A stretch of DNA of 8,165 nt from Chlorobiales bacterium (lineage in GTDB: Bacteria > Bacteroidota > Chlorobiia > Chlorobiales > Chlorobiaceae). The notes beneath the pieces were generated by a model that had not been told where the DNA came from, ran no database searches, and saw nothing but the letters and a program-made list of their open reading frames with translations. Below are positions 6,567-8,165 of this stretch, piece after piece. The position numbers and the translations under genes were made by a program. The stretch is from NCBI GenBank assembly GCA_022360415.1, contig JAKSDB010000111.1, forward strand, positions 1 to 8,165. The letters run 5' to 3'. Every line of letters starts with the position of its first letter. Within the stretch, counting starts at the first letter, position 1.

Positions 6567-7547
6567 TCAATAATACAGTAGTTTGAATAGCGCCTTGTAA
6601 AACAATGCTGCGTTCCTTCCCAAGAAAGAATTCTTATATCTTGACCACTTCTCGGCATACGCTTCAAAAAACCTGTCACCGGTCATTGCATACACCACCC
6701 GCAATTGGGTAACGTGCAATCCATGATAGAACGGGCTGGCAATATTCATGACTGCCTGCGGGGTCAATTCATAGTACGACCAGTAACCGGTGTCGTACCG
6801 GTGCAAATTTGCCTTGATCGTTCCGACAAAACGTTGAAACAACACATGCACATCCTCCCGTTTTGTCGTCAGCCAGAAATCATATACCCCCCACAACCCC
6901 CAAAGGAACCCGTTCAGGATCTTTGTCGTTTCCAATGTCGGCTGTAATACATATTCCTCGATCCAGTAGTGCCCCTCTTCATCGATATCTGTGACACCGC
7001 CCTGTTCAAGCTGAAGGGTAATGGACTCGTACGCCTTTTCGGCGGCAAGAGCATAGACAGGATCATTTGTCGCTTGAGCGGCCCTCAACAGCAGTGAAAT
7101 CCCCTGGCCTTGTGCAAGGCCGGAGTACCAGGGCGCTTTTAATGTCCGGAAATATTCGAAATCAAAATCATGCATCCAGACACGAACCCCCTTCCGGTTC
7201 TCGACCAGATTGCGGACAAGCCAGTTGGCGGCACTGATAAGATTCTCATATCTCGGCCTCTCACCCGTATCGCACCACAGGTTGTAATTCCCCAGACCAT
7301 ACTGGGCGATAGCAATCGGGTTATATTGCACTCCCACGACCCCATGGTAATTCAGCAAAGGAACCCCATTGCTGTCCAGATGAGCCGTATAATCCGCTTT
7401 CTGATGGAATTTCATGTAGTATTGACCAAGGACACCCACACGCATCTTCTCATTGAATTCCGCCTTGTCATGCCAAAAAGTGAGTTGACTCTTCTCCTTT
7501 GTCAAATAGGCCTTATATATTCTCTTAAGGTAGTCTGCCTTGGTCAT
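6567..7547 (-). CDS. D-glucuronyl C5-epimerase family protein
   Basis: A 326-residue protein of the heparosan/glucuronyl C5-epimerase family, which in animals turns D-glucuronate into L-iduronate inside a polymer. Seen: PIAIAQYGLGNYN (77-89); WYSGLAQGQGISLLLRA (140-156); IEEYVLQPTLETTKILNGF (196-214); LWGLWGVYDFWL (215-226); YWSYYEL (255-261); and YHGLHVTQLRVVYAMTG (274-290). These align by eye with the vertebrate enzyme, and its three catalytic tyrosines appear kept as Tyr199 (EEY), Tyr258 or Tyr259 (WSYYE) and Tyr274 (YHGLH). The large N-terminal region of animal enzymes is missing, as expected for bacterial members. No signal peptide is visible. I chose the ATG at 7545-7547 because it overlaps the upstream TGA as ATGA; an in-frame GTG at 7557-7559 would add four residues but sits only one base from the AAGGAG. 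Substrate identity is inference; ManNAcA or GlcA residues are candidates. Confidence 0.9.
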   Translation of the reverse strand: MTKADYLKRIYKAYLTKEKSQLTFWHDKAEFNEKMRVGVLGQYYMKFHQKADYTAHLDSNGVPLLNYHGVVGVQYNPIAIAQYGLGNYNLWCDTGERPRYENLISAANWLVRNLVENRKGVRVWMHDFDFEYFRTLKAPWYSGLAQGQGISLLLRAAQATNDPVYALAAEKAYESITLQLEQGGVTDIDEEGHYWIEEYVLQPTLETTKILNGFLWGLWGVYDFWLTTKREDVHVLFQRFVGTIKANLHRYDTGYWSYYELTPQAVMNIASPFYHGLHVTQLRVVYAMTGDRFFEAYAEKWSRYKNSFLGRNAALFYKALFKLLYY

Positions 7548-8165
7548 AACCGTATCCACTCTCCTTTTCGTAATGACTCAACGGCAGCAAAACTCGCACG
7601 TGTGGTATTCACAAGGCCGGGAAACGGAATCAACGGCTCACCGCCCTGCTGCACCCGCTCCACGAACCGCCGGAACTGGTTCGCATGGCCTTTGTCCTGA
7701 GCGGAAGACATCGACTTGAACTTCCCGAAACCATAGCCCAGCAACTTACGCCAGTTGTCCATAACGAGAACCTTCTGCTGACTGAACACCTCAACCCGCT
7801 CCTTGGCGTAGGATTTACTGCCGTTGGCAAAATAGTTGATCACAGCATTGCTGCCGTTCTCATACTTGAGCAGTACACTTGCATTGTCCGTCGTCTCGTC
7901 AGGGTTCAGACCCAGGGCATTCATGCAGACAGCCTTTACTCTGCTGCCAGCCAAATAGGAGCAGAGATCAATGAAATGACATGCTTCCCCGATGATGCGC
8001 CCACCGCCCACGTCAGGATCATGCACCCAGACATCAGGAGGAATCGCACCGGCATTCATGGTTGCAACAATATTCACTGGAGTGACACTATCACCGATCA
8101 GTTCCTTCATTTTCAGGGCTAGCGGTGCAAACCGACGATTGAAACCAACCATGACAATTGGCTTG
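7544..8165 (-). CDS. Gfo/Idh/MocA-type oxidoreductase C-terminal part, probably of a bi-domain sugar oxidoreductase; N-terminus beyond window
   Basis: Only the last 206 residues are visible, and the frame remains open to the right edge. An internal ATG at 8150-8152 (in IVMVGFNRRF) lies within a conserved strand and is not the true start. Seen: VMVGFNRRFAP (4-14), NAGAIPPDVWVHDPDVGGG (37-55), then RIIGEACHFIDL (56-67), whose His63 matches the conserved His of the C-terminal GFO/IDH/MocA domain. The wording NAGAIPPD...WVHDP...GGGRIIGE is one I associate with proteins that fuse a zinc-type alcohol dehydrogenase to a Gfo/Idh domain and occur in glycan loci; the first domain would lie outside, so the fusion is inference. 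The family oxidises or reduces sugars or nucleotide sugars with NAD(P)(H). The stop overlaps the C5-epimerase start by four bases (ATGA), so the two products are likely made together and may serve the same uronic-acid pathway. Confidence 0.88.
   Translation of the reverse strand, partial: KPIVMVGFNRRFAPLALKMKELIGDSVTPVNIVATMNAGAIPPDVWVHDPDVGGGRIIGEACHFIDLCSYLAGSRVKAVCMNALGLNPDETTDNASVLLKYENGSNAVINYFANGSKSYAKERVEVFSQQKVLVMDNWRKLLGYGFGKFKSMSSAQDKGHANQFRRFVERVQQGGEPLIPFPGLVNTTRASFAAVESLRKGEWIRL
7561..7566 (-). promoter_or_regulatory. Ribosome binding site deciding the C5-epimerase start
   Basis: On the minus strand this reads AAGGAG inside the end of the oxidoreductase gene. It is 13 bases from the ATG at 7545-7547 and one base from the GTG at 7557-7559. 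The one-base spacing is too short for initiation and 13 is long but workable, so the ATG is preferred, helped by coupling through the ATGA overlap. Confidence 0.6.

Noticed and set aside
5907..6581. Plus-strand open frame of 224 codons inside the radical SAM gene
   Set aside because: It is antisense to a gene with clear family motifs, its translation is rich in Ser, Arg, Thr and Pro without recognisable domains, and no ribosome binding site supports it.
6560..6679. 40-residue N-terminal extension of the radical SAM protein
   Set aside because: It would run 113 bases into the C5-epimerase gene, and family proteins begin at the MRVLLVEPP strand; the ATG at 6557-6559 suits the 7-base junction.
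7170..7700. Plus-strand open frame of 176 codons spanning the C5-epimerase/oxidoreductase junction
   Set aside because: It is antisense to two well-supported genes and shows no domain or motif.
7685..8122. Plus-strand open frame of 145 codons over the oxidoreductase
   Set aside because: It is the antisense shadow of a conserved Gfo/Idh domain and has no recognisable features.

Overview
The window is one stretch of a surface-polysaccharide (O-antigen, capsule or exopolysaccharide) locus from a Gram-negative-type bacterium. All eight genes read on the minus strand, so transcription runs from the right edge (8165) to the left edge (1). Both end genes are cut by the window. No RNA genes, insertion sequences, CRISPR arrays or transposase remnants were seen. 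No gene-free gap exceeds 300 bases; the largest is 182 bases (2593-2774). The species cannot be fixed from the sequence. Gene content fits an environmental bacterium such as a green sulfur bacterium or a deltaproteobacterium, but this is only an impression.

In transcription order the genes are: the C-terminal part of a Gfo/Idh/MocA-type oxidoreductase, probably the second half of a two-domain sugar oxidoreductase (7544 to beyond 8165); a D-glucuronyl C5-epimerase-family protein (6567-7547); a B12-binding radical SAM enzyme (5063-6559); a WbuB-like family 4 glycosyltransferase (3781-4989); an NAD-dependent epimerase/dehydratase (2775-3767); a formyltransferase-fold protein (1828-2592); a PEP-CTERM-locus-type polysaccharide deacetylase (980-1828); and wecC, UDP-N-acetyl-D-mannosamine dehydrogenase, with its 3' end missing (1-923).

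Junctions are tight at several points. The oxidoreductase and C5-epimerase overlap by four bases (ATGA), C5-epimerase and radical SAM are 7 bases apart, glycosyltransferase and NAD-epimerase are 13 apart, and formyltransferase and deacetylase overlap by one base (TAGTG). This supports operon organisation. The 182-base gap is the likeliest place for an internal promoter, though none is convincing.

Together the genes suggest a glycan containing uronic acids. WecC makes UDP-ManNAcA, the C5-epimerase family inverts C5 of hexuronates in a chain, the glycosyltransferase adds a sugar, and the deacetylase, formyltransferase and radical SAM enzyme could decorate it. The pairing of a glycosaminoglycan-type C5-epimerase with a radical SAM enzyme of unknown job is the most interesting part. 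Sampled base composition is richer in G+C on the right than on the left, consistent with a mosaic locus. Polymerase, flippase or ABC exporter, initiating transferase and the partner wecB are not in the window and must lie outside if present.
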